From: Hydractinia symbiolongicarpus
Taxonomy: Eukaryota; Cnidaria; Hydrozoa; Anthoathecata; Hydractiniidae
Length of the DNA stretch: 64,000 bases
Direction of reading: 5' to 3'
Assembly: GCF_029227915.1 (NCBI RefSeq)
Contig: NC_079886.1
Coordinates: forward strand, 1,364,001 to 1,428,000
Shown: positions 10,780 through 24,063 of the stretch, piece after piece
How positions within the stretch are numbered: position 1 is the stretch's first letter
Layout of the letters: the number at the start of each line of letters is the position of its first letter
Position numbers and translations under genes: made by a program
The notes under the pieces: generated by a model
The model's input: only the letters and a program-made list of their open reading frames with translations
What the model was told of the DNA's origin: nothing
The model's database searches: none

Positions 10780-11230
10780 GGTTTTCGTTTGCCAGCGATT
10801 AAACTTGTTTTATTTAGCATCTCATCAAAAATGAAAACATTGTTGAAAACTACAAGTCTCATGCGTTTTAGTGGTGAAAAAATAATTTAAAATATCGTTC
10901 GGGAAATGAGTTTACTCCCTCAGTACTTTCTTTGTATACTTTTGACTATACGGGCCGAGTACGGGATTTACAGGAAATCGCGGGTTTTCGTTTGCCAGCG
11001 ATTAAACTTCTTTTATTCAGCGTCTCATCAAAAATGAAAACATTTTTGGAAACTACAAGTCTCATGCGTTTTAGTGGTGAAAAAATAATTTAAAAAATCG
11101 TTCGGGCAATGAGTTTACTCCCTGGGTACTCTCTTTGTATACTTTTGATTATACGGGTCGTGTCCGGGATTTACGGGAAATCGCGGGTTTTCGTTTGCCG
11201 GCGATTAAACTTGTTTTATTTAGCGTCTCA

Positions 11231-11252
11231 TCAAAAATGAAAACATTTTTGA
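11231..11252. other. Dyad II, example
   Basis: TCAAAAATG (11231-11239) and CATTTTTGA (11244-11252) are perfect reverse complements separated by AAAA. This 9-bp stem occurs in the great majority of monomers. In C monomers GTAA replaces GAAA, giving a 10-bp stem TCAAAAATGT/ACATTTTTGA with a 2-base loop (for example 33172-33193). Confidence 0.88.
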
Positions 11253-14200
11253 AAACTACAAGTCTCATGCGTTTTAATGGTGAAAAAATAATTTAAAAAA
11301 TCGTTCTGAAAATGAGTTTATTCACAGGGTACTTTCTTTGTATACATTCAACTATACGGGCCGAGTACCGCATTTACGGGAAATCGCGGGTTTTCGTTTG
11401 CCGGCGATTAAACTTCTTTTATGCAGCGTCTTCTCAAAAATGAAAACATTTTTGAAAACTACAAGTCTCATGCGTTTTAGTGGTGAAAAAATAATTTAAA
11501 AAATTGTTCGGGAATTGAGTTTACTCCCTGGGTACTTTCTTTGTATAATTTTGACTATACGGGCCGAGTCCGGGATTTAGGGGAAATTGCGGGTTTTCGT
11601 TTGCCGGCGAATAAACTTCATTTATTTAGCGTCTCATCAAAAATGAAAACATTTTTAAAAACTACAAGTCTCATGCGTTTTAGTGGTGAAAAAATAATTT
11701 AAAAAATCGTTCGGGAAATGAGTTTACTCCCTGGGTACTTTCTTTGTATACTTTTGACTATACGGGCCGAGTCCGGGATTTGCGGGAAATCGCAGGTTTT
11801 CGTTTGCCGGCGATTAAACTTCTTTTTTTCAGCGTCTCATCAAAAATGAAAACATTTTTGAAAACTACAAGTGTCATGCGTTTTAGTGGTGAAAAAATGA
11901 TTTAAAAAATCGTTCGGGAAATGAGTTTACTCCCTGGGTACTCTTTTTGTATACTTTTGATTATACGGGTCGTGTCCGGAATTTACGGGAAATCGCGGGT
12001 TTTCGTTTGCCGGCGATTAAACTTGTTTTATTTAGCGTCTCATCAAAAATGAAAACATTGTTGAAAACTACAAGTCACATGCGTTTTAGTGGTGAAAAAA
12101 TCGTTTAAAATATCGTTCGGGAAATGAGTTTACTCCCTGAGTACTTTCTTTGTATACTTTTGACTATACGGGCCGAGTACGGGATTTACGGGAAATCGCG
12201 GGTTTTCGTTTGCCGGCGATTAAACTTCTTTTTTTCAGCGTCTTCTCAAAAATGAAAACATTTTTGAAAACTACAAGTCTCATGCGTTTTAGTGGTGAAA
12301 AAATAATTTAAAAAATCGTTCCGAAAATGAGTTTATTCCCAGGGTACTTTCTTTGTTTACATTCAACTATACGGGCCGAGAGAGGGATTTACGGGAAAAG
12401 CGGGTTTTCGGTTGTCGGCGATTAAACTGCCTTCATTCGGCGTCTCATCAAAAATGTAAACATTTTTGAATACTACAAGTCTCATTCGTTCTAGTGGTGC
12501 AGAAATAATTTGAAAAATCGTTCGGGAAATCAGTTTACTCCCTGGGTACTTTCTTTTATACATTCGACTATACGGGCCAAGTTCGGGATTTACAGGAAAT
12601 ACCGGATTTTCGTTTGCCAGCGATTAAACTTGTTTTATTTAGCGTCTCATCAAAAATGAAAACATTGTTGAAAACTACAAGTCTCATGCGTTTTAGTGGT
12701 GAAAAAATAATTTAAAATATCGTTCGGGAAATGAGTTTACTCCCTGAGTACTTTCTTTGTATACTTTTGACTATACGGGCCGAGTCCGGGATTTACGGGA
12801 AATCGCGGGTTTTCGTTTGCCGGCGATTAAACTTCTTTTATTCAGCGTCTCATCAAAAATGAAAACATTTTTGGAAACTACAAGTCTCATGCGTTTTAGT
12901 GGTGAAAAAATAATTTAGAAAATCGTTCGGGAAATGAGTTTACTCCCTGGGTACTCTCTTTGTATACTTTTGATTATACGGGTCGTGTCCGGGATTTACG
13001 GGAAATCGCGGGTTTTCGTTTGCCGGCGATTAAACTTGTTTTATTTAGCGTCTCATCAAAAATAAAAATATTGTTGAAAACTACAAGTCTCATGCGTTTT
13101 AGTGGTGAAAAAATAATTTAAAATATCGTTCGGGAAATGAGTTTACTCCCTGAGTACTTTCTTTGTATACTTTTGACTATACGGGCCGAGTACGGGATTT
13201 ACGGGAAATCGCGGGTTTTCGTTTGCCGGCGATTAAACTTCTTTTATTCAGCGTCTTTTCAAAAATGAAAACATTTTTGAAAACTACAAGTCTCATGCGT
13301 TTTAGTGGTGAAAAAATAATTTAAAAAATCGTTCTGAAAATGAGTTTATTCACAGAGTAATTTCTTTGTATACATTCAACTATACGGACCGAGTACCGGA
13401 TTTACGGGAAATCGCGGGTTTTCGTTTGCCGGCGATTAAAATTCTTTTATTCAGCGTCTTCTCAAAAATGAAAACATTTTTGAAAACTACAAGTCTCGTG
13501 CGTTTTAGTGGTGAAAAAATAATTTAAAAAATCGTTCGGGAAATGAGTTTATTCCCTGGGTACTTTCTTTATATACTTTTGACTATACAGGCCGAGGACC
13601 GGATTTACGGGAAATCGCGGGTTTTCGTTTGCCGGCGATTAAACTTCTTTTATTCAGCGTCTTATCAATAATGAAAACATTTTTGAAAACTACAAGTGTC
13701 ATGCGTTTTAGTGGTGAAAAAATAATTTAAAATATCGTTCGGGAAATGAGTTTACTCCCTGGGTACTTTCTTTGTATAATTTTGACTATACGGGCCGAGT
13801 CCGGGATTTAGGGGAAATCGCGGGTTTTCGTTTGCCGGCGAATAAACTTCATTTATTTAGCGTCTGATCAAAAATGAAAACATTTTTAAAAACTACAAGT
13901 CTCATGCCTTTTAGTGGTGAAAAAATAATTTAAAAAATCGTTCGGGAAATGAGTTTACTCCCTGGGTACTTTCTTTGTATACTTTTGACTATACGAGCCG
14001 AGTCCGGGATTTACGGGAAATCGCGGGTTTTCGTTTGCCGGCGATAAAACTACTTTTATTCAGCGTCTCATCAAAAATGAAAACATTTTTGAAAACTTTA
14101 AGTGTCATGCGTTTTAGTGGTGAAAAAATGATTTAAAAAATCGTTCGAGAAATGAGTTTACTCCCAGGGTACTTTCTTTGTATACTTTTGACTATACGGG

Positions 14201-15615
14201 TCGTGGCCAGGATTTTAGGGAAGTCGCGGGTTTTCGTTTTCCAGCGATTAAACTTCTTTTATTCAGAGAGTCATCAAAAATGAAAACATTTTTGAAAACT
14301 ACAAGTCTCATGCGTTTTAGTGGTGAAAAAATAATTTAAAAAATCGTTCGGGAAATGAGTTTACTCCCTGAGTACTTTCTTTGTATACTTTTGACTATAC
14401 GGGCCGAGTACGGGATTTACGGGAAATCGCGGGTTTTCGTTTGCCGGCGAATAAACTTCGTTTATTTAGCGTCTCATCAAAAATAAAAACATTTTTAAAA
14501 ACTACAAGTCTCATGCGTTTTAGTGGTGAAAAAATAATTTAAAAAATCGTTCGGGAAATGAGTTTACTTCCTGGGTACTTTCTTTGTATACTTTTGACTA
14601 TACGGGCCGAGTCCGGGATTTACGGGAAATCGCGGGTTTTCGTTTGCCGGCGATTAAACTTCTTTTATTCAGCGTCTCATCAAAAATGAAAACATTTTTG
14701 GAAACTACAAGTCTCATGCGTTTTAGTGGTGAAAAAATAATTTAAAAAATCGTTCGGGAAATGAGTTTACTCCCTGGGTACTCTCTTTGTATACTTTTGA
14801 TTATACGGGTCGTGTCCGGGATTTACGGGAAATCGCGGGTTTTCGTTTGCCGGCGATTAAACTTGTTTTATTTAGCGTCTCATCAAAAATGAAAACATTT
14901 TTGAAAACTACAAGTCTCATGCGTTTTAATGGTGAAAAAATAATTTAAAAAATCGTTCTGAAAATGAGTTTATTCACAGGGTACTTTCTTTGTATACATT
15001 CAACTATACGGGCCGAGTACCGGATTTACGGGAAACCGCGGGTTTTCGTTTGCCGGCGATTAAACTTCTTTTATGCAGCGTCTTCTCAACAATGAAAACA
15101 TTTTTGAAAACTACAAGTCTCATGCGTTTTAGTGGTTAAAAAATAATTTAAAAAATCGTTCGGGAATTGAGTTTACTCCCTGGGTACTTTCTTTGAATAA
15201 TTTTGATTATACGGGCCGAGTCCGGGATTTAGGGGAAATCGCGGGTTTTCGTTTGCCGGCGAATAAACTTCATTTATTTTGCGTCTCATCAAAAATGAAA
15301 ACATTTTTAAAAACTACAAGTCTCATGCGTTTTAGTGGTGAAAAAATAATTTAAAAAATCGTTCGGGAAATGAGTTTACTCCCTGGGTACTTTCTTTGTA
15401 TACCTTTGACTAAACGGGCCGAGTCCGGGATTTGCGGGAAATCGCAGGTTTTCGTTTGCCGGCGATTAAACTTCTTTTATTCAGCGTCTCATCAAAAATG
15501 AAAACATTTTTGAAAACTACAAGTGTCATGCGTTTTAGTGGTGAAAAAATGATTTAAAAAATCGTTCGGGAAATGAGTTTACTCCCTGGGTACTCTCTTT
15601 GTATACTTTTGATTA

Positions 15616-16864
15616 TACGGGCCGAGTACGGGATTTACGGGAAATCGCGGGTTTTAGTTTGCCGGCGATTAAACTTCTTTTTTTGGCGTCTTCTCAAAAA
15701 TGAAAACATTTTTGAAAACTACAAGTCTCATGCGTTTTAGTGGTGAAAAAGTAATTTAAAAAATCGTTCTGAAAATGAGTTTATTCACAGGTTACTTTCT
15801 TTGTATACATTCAACTATAAGGGCCGAGCCAGGGATTTACGGGAAAAGCGGGTTTTCGGTTGTCGGCGATTAAACTGCCTTCATTCGGCGTCTCATCAAA
15901 AATGTAAACATTTTTGAATATTACAAGTCTCATTCGTTCTAGTGGTGCAGAAATGATTTGAAAAATCGTTCGGGAAATAAGTTTACTCCCTGGGTACTTC
16001 CTTTTAAACATTCGACTATACGGGCCAAGTTCGGGATTTACAGGAAATCCCGGATTTTCGTTTGCCAGCGATTAAACTTGTTTTATTTAGCGTCTCATCA
16101 AAAATGAAATCATTGTTGAAAACTACAAGTCTCATGCGTTTTAGTGGTGAAAAAATAATTTAAAATATCGTTCGGGAAATGAGTTTACTCCCTGAGTACT
16201 TTCTTTGTATACTTTTGACTATACGGGCCGAGTCCGGGATTTACGGGAAATCGCGGGTTTTCGTTTGCCGGCGATAAAACTTCTTTTATTCAGCGTCTCA
16301 TCAAAAATGAAAACATTTTTGGAAACTACAAGTCTCATGCGTTTTAGTGGTGAAAAAATAATTTAGAAAATCGTTCGGGAAATGAGTTTACTCCCTGGGT
16401 ACTCTCTTTGTATACTTTTGATTATACGGGTCGTGTCCGGGATTTACGGGAAATCGCGGGTTTTCGTTTGCCGGCGATTAAACTTGTTTTATTTAGCGTC
16501 TCATCAAAAATGAAAATATTGTTGAAAACTACAAGTCTCATGCGTTTTAGTGGTAAAAAAATAATTTAAAATATCGTTCGGGAAATGAGTTTACTCCCTG
16601 AGTTCTTTCTTTGTATACTTTTGACTATACGGGCCGAGTATACTTTTTATACGTTTGATTATACGGGTCGTGTCCGGGATTTACGGGAAATCGCGGGTTT
16701 TCGTTTGCCGGCGATTAAACTTGTTTTATTTAGCGTCTCATCAAAAATGAAAATATTGTTGAAAACTACAAGTCTCATGCGTTTTAGTGGTGAAAAAATA
16801 ATTTAAAATATCGTTCGGGAAATGAGTTTACTCCCTAAGTTCTTTCTTTGTATACTTTTGACTA
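15616..16864 (+). repeat. 1,249-bp tandem duplication, copy 1
   Basis: Begins with the rare GGGTTTTAGTTTGCCGG and CTTTTTTTGGCG monomer, then C (15818), B (16019), A (16222), D (16425), A (16628), the 34-bp slip and D (16662). Spacings of 202, 201, 203, 203, 203, 34 and 203 sum to 1,249. The following 1,249 bp appears identical by eye. Confidence 0.88.
16628..16661 (+). repeat. 34-bp register slip, occurrence 1
   Basis: The TACGGGCC block is followed after only 34 bp by the next monomer's TACGGGTCG block, with GCCGAGTATACTTTTTATAC at the join. The joined ends share GAGTA: CCGAGTACGGG in one monomer and CTGAGTACTTTC 36 bp upstream in the standard unit. That suggests slippage or exchange at short homology with loss of 2 bp. 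Confidence 0.85.
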
Positions 16865-18113
16865 TACGGGCCGAGTACGGGATTTACGGGAAATCGCGGG
16901 TTTTAGTTTGCCGGCGATTAAACTTCTTTTTTTGGCGTCTTCTCAAAAATGAAAACATTTTTGAAAACTACAAGTCTCATGCGTTTTAGTGGTGAAAAAG
17001 TAATTTAAAAAATCGTTCTGAAAATGAGTTTATTCACAGGTTACTTTCTTTGTATACATTCAACTATAAGGGCCGAGCCAGGGATTTACGGGAAAAGCGG
17101 GTTTTCGGTTGTCGGCGATTAAACTGCCTTCATTCGGCGTCTCATCAAAAATGTAAACATTTTTGAATATTACAAGTCTCATTCGTTCTAGTGGTGCAGA
17201 AATGATTTGAAAAATCGTTCGGGAAATAAGTTTACTCCCTGGGTACTTCCTTTTAAACATTCGACTATACGGGCCAAGTTCGGGATTTACAGGAAATCCC
17301 GGATTTTCGTTTGCCAGCGATTAAACTTGTTTTATTTAGCGTCTCATCAAAAATGAAATCATTGTTGAAAACTACAAGTCTCATGCGTTTTAGTGGTGAA
17401 AAAATAATTTAAAATATCGTTCGGGAAATGAGTTTACTCCCTGAGTACTTTCTTTGTATACTTTTGACTATACGGGCCGAGTCCGGGATTTACGGGAAAT
17501 CGCGGGTTTTCGTTTGCCGGCGATAAAACTTCTTTTATTCAGCGTCTCATCAAAAATGAAAACATTTTTGGAAACTACAAGTCTCATGCGTTTTAGTGGT
17601 GAAAAAATAATTTAGAAAATCGTTCGGGAAATGAGTTTACTCCCTGGGTACTCTCTTTGTATACTTTTGATTATACGGGTCGTGTCCGGGATTTACGGGA
17701 AATCGCGGGTTTTCGTTTGCCGGCGATTAAACTTGTTTTATTTAGCGTCTCATCAAAAATGAAAATATTGTTGAAAACTACAAGTCTCATGCGTTTTAGT
17801 GGTAAAAAAATAATTTAAAATATCGTTCGGGAAATGAGTTTACTCCCTGAGTTCTTTCTTTGTATACTTTTGACTATACGGGCCGAGTATACTTTTTATA
17901 CGTTTGATTATACGGGTCGTGTCCGGGATTTACGGGAAATCGCGGGTTTTCGTTTGCCGGCGATTAAACTTGTTTTATTTAGCGTCTCATCAAAAATGAA
18001 AATATTGTTGAAAACTACAAGTCTCATGCGTTTTAGTGGTGAAAAAATAATTTAAAATATCGTTCGGGAAATGAGTTTACTCCCTAAGTTCTTTCTTTGT
18101 ATACTTTTGACTA
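16865..18113 (+). repeat. 1,249-bp tandem duplication, copy 2
   Basis: Repeats the preceding 1,249 bp with no difference that I noticed, including rare marks such as TTCAACTATAAGGGCC and the AAAAAAATAATTT form after TAGTGGT. This is either a very recent duplication or an assembly expansion. Copies 1 and 2 of the giant repeat each contain a single version of this block. Confidence 0.86.
17877..17910 (+). repeat. 34-bp register slip, occurrence 2
   Basis: Same join as at 16628, exactly 1,249 bp later, as part of the second copy of that duplication. Confidence 0.85.
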
Positions 18114-19330
18114 TACGGGCCGAGTACGGAATTTACGGGAAATCGCGGGTTTTCGTTTGCCGGCGATTAAACTTCTTTTATTCAGCGTCTTTTCTAAAAT
18201 GAAAACATTTTTGAAAACTACAAGTCTCATGCGTTTTAGTGGTGAAAAAATAATTTAAAAAATCGTTCTGAAAATGAGTTTATTCACAGGGTAATTTCTT
18301 TGTATACATTCAACTATACGGACCGAGTACCGGATATACGGGAAATCGCGGGTTTTCGTTTGCCGGCGATTAAACTTCTTTTATTCAGCTTCTTCTTAAA
18401 AATTAAAACATTTTTGAAAACTACAAGTCTCGTGCGTTTTAGTGGTGAAAAAATAATTTAAAAAATCGTTCGGGAAATGAGTTTATTCCCTGGGTACTTT
18501 ATTTATATACTTTTGACTATACGGGCCGAGTCCGGGATTTAGGGGAAATCGCGGGTTTTCGGTTGTCGGCGATTAAACTGCCTTCATTCGGCGTCTCATC
18601 AAAAATGTAAACATTTTTGAATACTACAAGTCTCATTCGTTCTAGTGGTGCAGAAATAATTTGAAAAATCGTTCGGGAAATCAGTTTACTCCCTGGGTAC
18701 TTCCTTTTATACATTCGACTATACGGGCCAAGTTCGGGATTTACAGGAAATCCCGGATTTTTGTTTGCCAGCGATTAAACTTGTTTTATTTAGCGTCTCA
18801 TCAAAAATGAAAACATTGTTGAAAACTACAAGTCTCATGCGTTTTATTGGTGAAAAAATAATTTAAAATATCGTTCGGGAAATGAGTTTACTCCCTGAGT
18901 ACTTTCTTTGTGTACTTTTGACTATACGGGCCGAGTCCGGGATTTACGGGAAATCGCGGGTTTTCGTTTGCCGGCGATTAAACTTCTTTTATTCAGCGTC
19001 TCATCAAAAATGAAAACATTTTTGGAAACTACAAGTCTCATGCGTTTTAGTGGTGAAAAAATAATTTAGAAAATCGTTCGGGAAATGAGTTTACTCCCTG
19101 GGTACTCTCTTTGTATACTTTTGATTATACGGGTCGTGTCCGGGATTTACGGGAAATCGCGGGTTTTCGTTTGCCGGCGATTAAACTTGTTTTATTTAGC
19201 GTCTCATCAAAAATGAAAATATTGTTGAAAACTACAAGTCTCATGCGTTTTAGTGGTAAAAAAATAATTTAAAATATCGTTCGGGAAATGAGTTTACTCC
19301 CTGAGTTCTTTCTTTGTATACTTTTGACTA

Positions 19331-19364
19331 TACGGGCCGAGTATACTTTATATACTTTTGATTA
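19331..19364 (+). repeat. 34-bp register slip, occurrence 3
   Basis: Same 34-bp spacing, but the join reads GAGTATACTTTATATACTTT rather than the TTTTTATACG form. This version is also seen in the late halves of giant-repeat copies 1 and 2 and may be closer to the original event. Confidence 0.85.
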
Positions 19365-22300
19365 TACGGGTCGTGTCCGGGATTTACGGGAAATCGCGGG
19401 TTTTCGTTTGCCGGCGATTAAACTTGTTTTATTTAACGTCTCATCAAAAATGAAAATATTGTTGAAAACTACAAGTCTCATGCGTTTTAGTGGTGAAAAA
19501 ATAATTTACAAAATCGTTCTGAAAATGAGTTTATTCACAGGGTAATTTCTTTGTATACATTCAACTATACGGACCGAGTACCGGATTTACGGGAAATCGC
19601 GGGTTTTCGTTTGCCGGCGATTAAACTTCTTTTATTCAGCTTCTTCTTAAAAATGAAAACATTTTTGAAAACTACAAGTCTCATTCGTTCTAGTGGTGCA
19701 GAAATAATTTGAAAAATCGTTCGGGAAATCAGTTTACTCCCTGGGTACTTCCTTTTATACATTCGACTATACGGGCCAAGTTCGGGATTTACAGGAAATC
19801 CCGGATTTTTGTTTGCCAGCGATTAAACTTGTTTTATTTAGCGTCTCATCAAAAATGAAAACATTGTTGAAAACTACAAGTCTCATGCGTTTTATTGGAG
19901 AAAAAATAATTTAGAAAATCGTTCGGGAAATGAGTTTACTCCCTGGGTACTCTCTTTGTATACTTTTGATTATACGGGTCGTGTCCGGGATTTACGGGAA
20001 ATCGCGGGTTTTCGTTTGCCGGCGATTAAACTTGTTTTATTTAGCGTCTCATTAAAAATAAAAATATTGTTGAAAACTACAAGTCTCATGCGTTTTAGTG
20101 GTGAAAAAATAATTTAAAATATCGTTCGGGAAATGAGTTTACTCCCTGAGTACTTTCTTTGTATACTTTTGACTATACGGGCCGAGTACGGGATTTACGG
20201 GAAATCGCGGGTTTTCGTTTGCCGGCGATTAAACTTCTTTTATTCAGCGTCTTTTCAAAAATGAAAACATTTTTGAAAACTACAAGTCTCATGCGTTTTA
20301 GTGGTGAAAAAATAATTTAAAAAATCGTTCTGAAAATGAGTTTATTCACAGAGTAATTTCTTTGTATACATTCAACTATACGGACCGAGTACCGGATTTA
20401 CGGGAAATCGCGGGTTTTCGTTTGCCGGCGATTAAAATTCTTTTATTCAGCGTCTTCTCAAAAATGAAAACATTTTTGAAAACTACAAGTCTCGTGCGTT
20501 TTAGTGGTGAAAAAATAATTTAAAAAATCGTTCGGGAAATGAGTTTATTCCCTGGGTACTTTCTTTATATACTTTTGACTATACAGGCCGAGTACCGGAT
20601 TTACGGGAAATCGCGGGTTTTCGTTTGCCGGCGATTAAACTTCTTTTATTCAGCGTCTTATCAATAATGAAAACATTTTTGAAAACTACAAGTGTCATGC
20701 GTTTTAGTGGTGAAAAAATAATTTAAAATATCGTTCGGGAAATGAGTTTACTCCCTGGGTACTTTCTTTGTATAATTTTGACTATACGGGCCGAGTCCGG
20801 GATTTAGGGGAAATCGCGGGTTTTCGTTTGCCGGCGAATAAACTTCATTTATTTAGCGTCTCATCAAAAATGAAAACATTTTTAAAAACTACAAGTCTCA
20901 TGCCTTTTAGTGGTGAAAAAATAATTTAAAAAATCGTTCGGGAAATGAGTTTACTCCCTGGGTACTTTCTTTGTATACTTTTGACTATACGGGCCGAGTC
21001 CGGGATTTACGGGAAATCGCGGGTTTTCGTTTGCCGGCGATTAAACTTGTTTTATTTAGCGTCTCATCAAAAATGAAAACATTTTTGAAAAATACAAGTC
21101 TCATGCGTTTTAATGGTGAAAAAATATTTTAAAAAATCGTTCTGAAAATGAGTTTATTCACAGGGTACTTTCTTTGTATACATTCAACTATACGGGCCGA
21201 GTACCGGATTTACGGGAAACCGCGGGTTTTCGTTTGCCGGCGATTAAACTTCTTTTATGCAGCGTCTTCTCAACAATGAAAACATTTTTGAAAACTACAA
21301 GTCTCATGCGTTTTAGTGGTTAAAAAATAATTTAAAAAATCGTTCGGGAATTGAGTTTACTCCCTGGGTACTTTCTTTGTATAATTTTGACTATACGGGC
21401 CGAGTCCGGGATTTAGAGGAAATCGCGGGTTTTCGTTTGCCGGCGAATAAACTTCATTTATTTTGCGTCTCATCAAAAATGAAAACATTTTTAAAAACTA
21501 CAAGTCTCATGCGTTTTAGTGGTGAAAAAATAATTTAAAAAATCGTTCGGGAAATGAGTTTACTCCCTGGGTACTTTCTTTGTATACCTTTGACTATACG
21601 GGCCGAGTCCGGGATTTGCGGGAAATCGCAGGTTTTCGTTTGCCCGCGATTAAACTTCTTTTATTCAGCGTCTCATCAAAAATGAAAACATTTTTGAAAA
21701 CTACAAGTGTCATGCGTTTTAGTGGTGAAAAAATGATTTAAAAAATCGTTCGGGAAATGAGTTTACTCCCTGGGTACTCTCTTTGTATACTTTTGTTTAT
21801 ACGGGCCGAGTACGGGATTTACGGGAAATCGCGGGTTTTAGTTTGCCGGCGATTAAACTTCTTTTTTTTAGCGTCTTCTCAAAAATGAAAACATTTTTGA
21901 AAACTACAAGTCTCATGCGTTTTAGTGGTGAAAAAGTAATTTAAAAAATCGTTCTGAAAATGAGTTTATTCACAGGTTACTTTCTTTGTATACATTCAAC
22001 TATACGGGCCGAGCCAGGGATTTACGGGAAAAGCGGGTTTTCGGTTGTCGGCGATTAAACTGCCTTCATTCGGCGTCTCATCAAAAATGTAAACATTTTT
22101 GAATACTACAAGTCTCATTCGTTCTAGTGGTGCAGAAATGATTTGAAAAATCGTTCGGGAAATAAGTTTACTCCCTGGGTACTTCCTTTTAAACATTCGA
22201 CTATACGGGCCAAGTTCGGGATTTACAGGAAATCCCGGATTTTCGTTTGCCAGCGATTAAACTTGTTTTATTTAGCGTCTCATCAAAAATGAAAACATTG

Positions 22301-22812
22301 TTGAAAACTACAAGTCTCATGCGTTTTAGTGGTGAAAAAATAATTTAAAATATCGTTCGGGAAATGAGTTTACTCCCTGAGTACTTTCTTTGTATACTTT
22401 TGACTATACGGGCCGAGTCCGGGATTTACGGGAAATCGCGGGTTTTCGTTTGCCGGCAATTAAACTTCTTTTATTCAGCGTCTCATCAAAAATGAAAACA
22501 TTTTTGGAAACTACAAGTCTCATGCGTTTTAGTGGTGAAAAAATAATTTAGAAAATCGTTCGGGAAATGAGTTTACTCCCTGGGTACTCTCTTTGTATAC
22601 TTTTGATTATACGGGTCGTGTCCGGGATTTACGGGAAATCGCGGGTTTTCGTTTGCCGGCGATTAAACTTGTTTTATTTAGCGTCTCATCAAAAATGAAG
22701 ATATTGTTGAAAACTACAAGTCTCATGCGTTTTAGTGGTGAAAAAATAATTTAAAATATCGTTCGGGAAATGAGTTTACTCCCTGAGTTCTTTCTTTGTA
22801 TACTTTTGACTA

Positions 22813-22846
22813 TACGGGCCGAATATACTTTTTATACGTTTGATTA
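22813..22846 (+). repeat. 34-bp register slip, occurrence 4
   Basis: Same join with one substitution (GCCGAATATAC instead of GCCGAGTATAC). It is the counterpart of occurrences 1, 2 and 6. Confidence 0.85.
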
Positions 22847-24063
22847 TACGGGTCGTGTCCGGGATTTACGGGAAATCGCGGGTTTTCGTTTGCCGGCGAT
22901 TAAACTTGTTTTATTTAGCGTCTCATCAAAAATGAAAATATTGTTGAAAACTACAAGTCTCATGCGTTTTAGTGGTGAAAAAATAATTTAAAAAATCGTT
23001 CTGAAAATGAGTTTATTCCTAGGGTAATTTCTTTGTATACATTCAACTATACGGACCGAGTACCGGATATACGGGAAATCGCGGGTTTTCGTTTGCCGGC
23101 GATTAAACTTCTTTTATTCAGCTTCTTCTTAAAAATTAAAACATTTTTGAAAACTACAAGTCTCGTGCGTTTTAGTGGTGAAAAAATAATTTAAAAAATC
23201 GTTCGGGAAATGAGTTTATTCCCTGGGTACTTTCTTTATATACTTTTGACTATACGGGCCGAGTCCGGGATTTAGGGGAAATCGCGGGTTTTCGGTTGTC
23301 GGCGATTAAACTGCCTTCATTCAGCGTCTCATCAAAAATGTAAACATTTTTGAATACTACAAGTCTCATTCGTTCTAGTGGTGCAGAAATAATTTGAAAA
23401 ATCGTTCGGGAAATCAGTTTACTCCCTGGGTACTTCCTTTTATACATTCGACTATACGGGCCAAGTTCGGGATTTACAGGAAATCCCGGATTTTTGTTTG
23501 CCAGCGATTAAACTTGTTTTATTTAGCGTCTCATCAAAAATGAAAACATTGTTGAAAACTACAAGTCTCATGCGTTTTATTGGTGAAAAAATAATTTAAA
23601 ATATCGTTCGGGAAATGAGTTTACTCCCTGAGTACTTTCTTTGTATACTTTTGACTATACGGGCCGAGTCCGGGATTTACGGGAAATCGCGGGTTTTCGT
23701 TTGCCGGCGATTAAACTTCTTTTATTCAGCGTCTCATCAAAAATGAAAACATTTTTGGAAACTACAAGTCTCATGCGTTTTAGTGGTGAAAAAATAATTT
23801 AGAAAATCGTTCGGGAAATGAGTTTACTCCCTGGGTACTCTCTTTGTATACTTTTGATTATACGGGTCGTGTCCGGGATTTACGGGAAATCGCGGGTTTT
23901 CGTTTGCCGGCGATTAAACTTGTTTTATTTAGCGTCTCATCAAAAATGAAAATATTGTTGAAAACTACAAGTCTCATGCGTTTTAGTGGTAAAAAAATAA
24001 TTTAAAATATCGTTCGGGAAATGAGTTTACTCCCTGAGTTCTTTCTTTGTATACTTTTGACTA

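Larger units (their letters stand above)
9331..12976 (+). repeat. First C, B and D monomer mixtures
   Basis: Type C begins here: CAACTATACGGGCCGAGCCAGG, then GGAAAAGCGGGTTTTCGG, TTGTCGGCGATTAAACTGCC and AAAAATGTAAACATTTTT. Type B follows it: CTCATTCGTTCTAGTGGTGC, AATTTGAAAAATCG, ATACATTCGACTATAC, AAGTTCGGGATTTACAGG. Full C-B pairs start at 9939, 10545 and 12370. The C at 9331 is followed by the head of a B monomer that switches to D within the unit. D monomers (GGGTCGTGTCC) occur between them. Confidence 0.85.
12977..19972 (+). repeat. Giant higher-order repeat, copy 0 (6,996 bp)
   Basis: It starts with a D monomer carrying AAAAATAAAAATATTGTTG, then A monomers with ACGGACCGAGTACCGG and TACAGGCCGAG, a d-like monomer with CATGCCTTTTAGTGG, a C-B pair and the 34-bp register slip. 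The same order recurs at 19973 and 24910. Relative to copy 1 it has four extra monomers (about 811 bp) between about 13998 and 14808. It also has a duplicated 1,249-bp block and one extra monomer at 18114-18316. Near 19680 it switches into a second partial run of B and ATTGG-type monomers. Confidence 0.8.
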
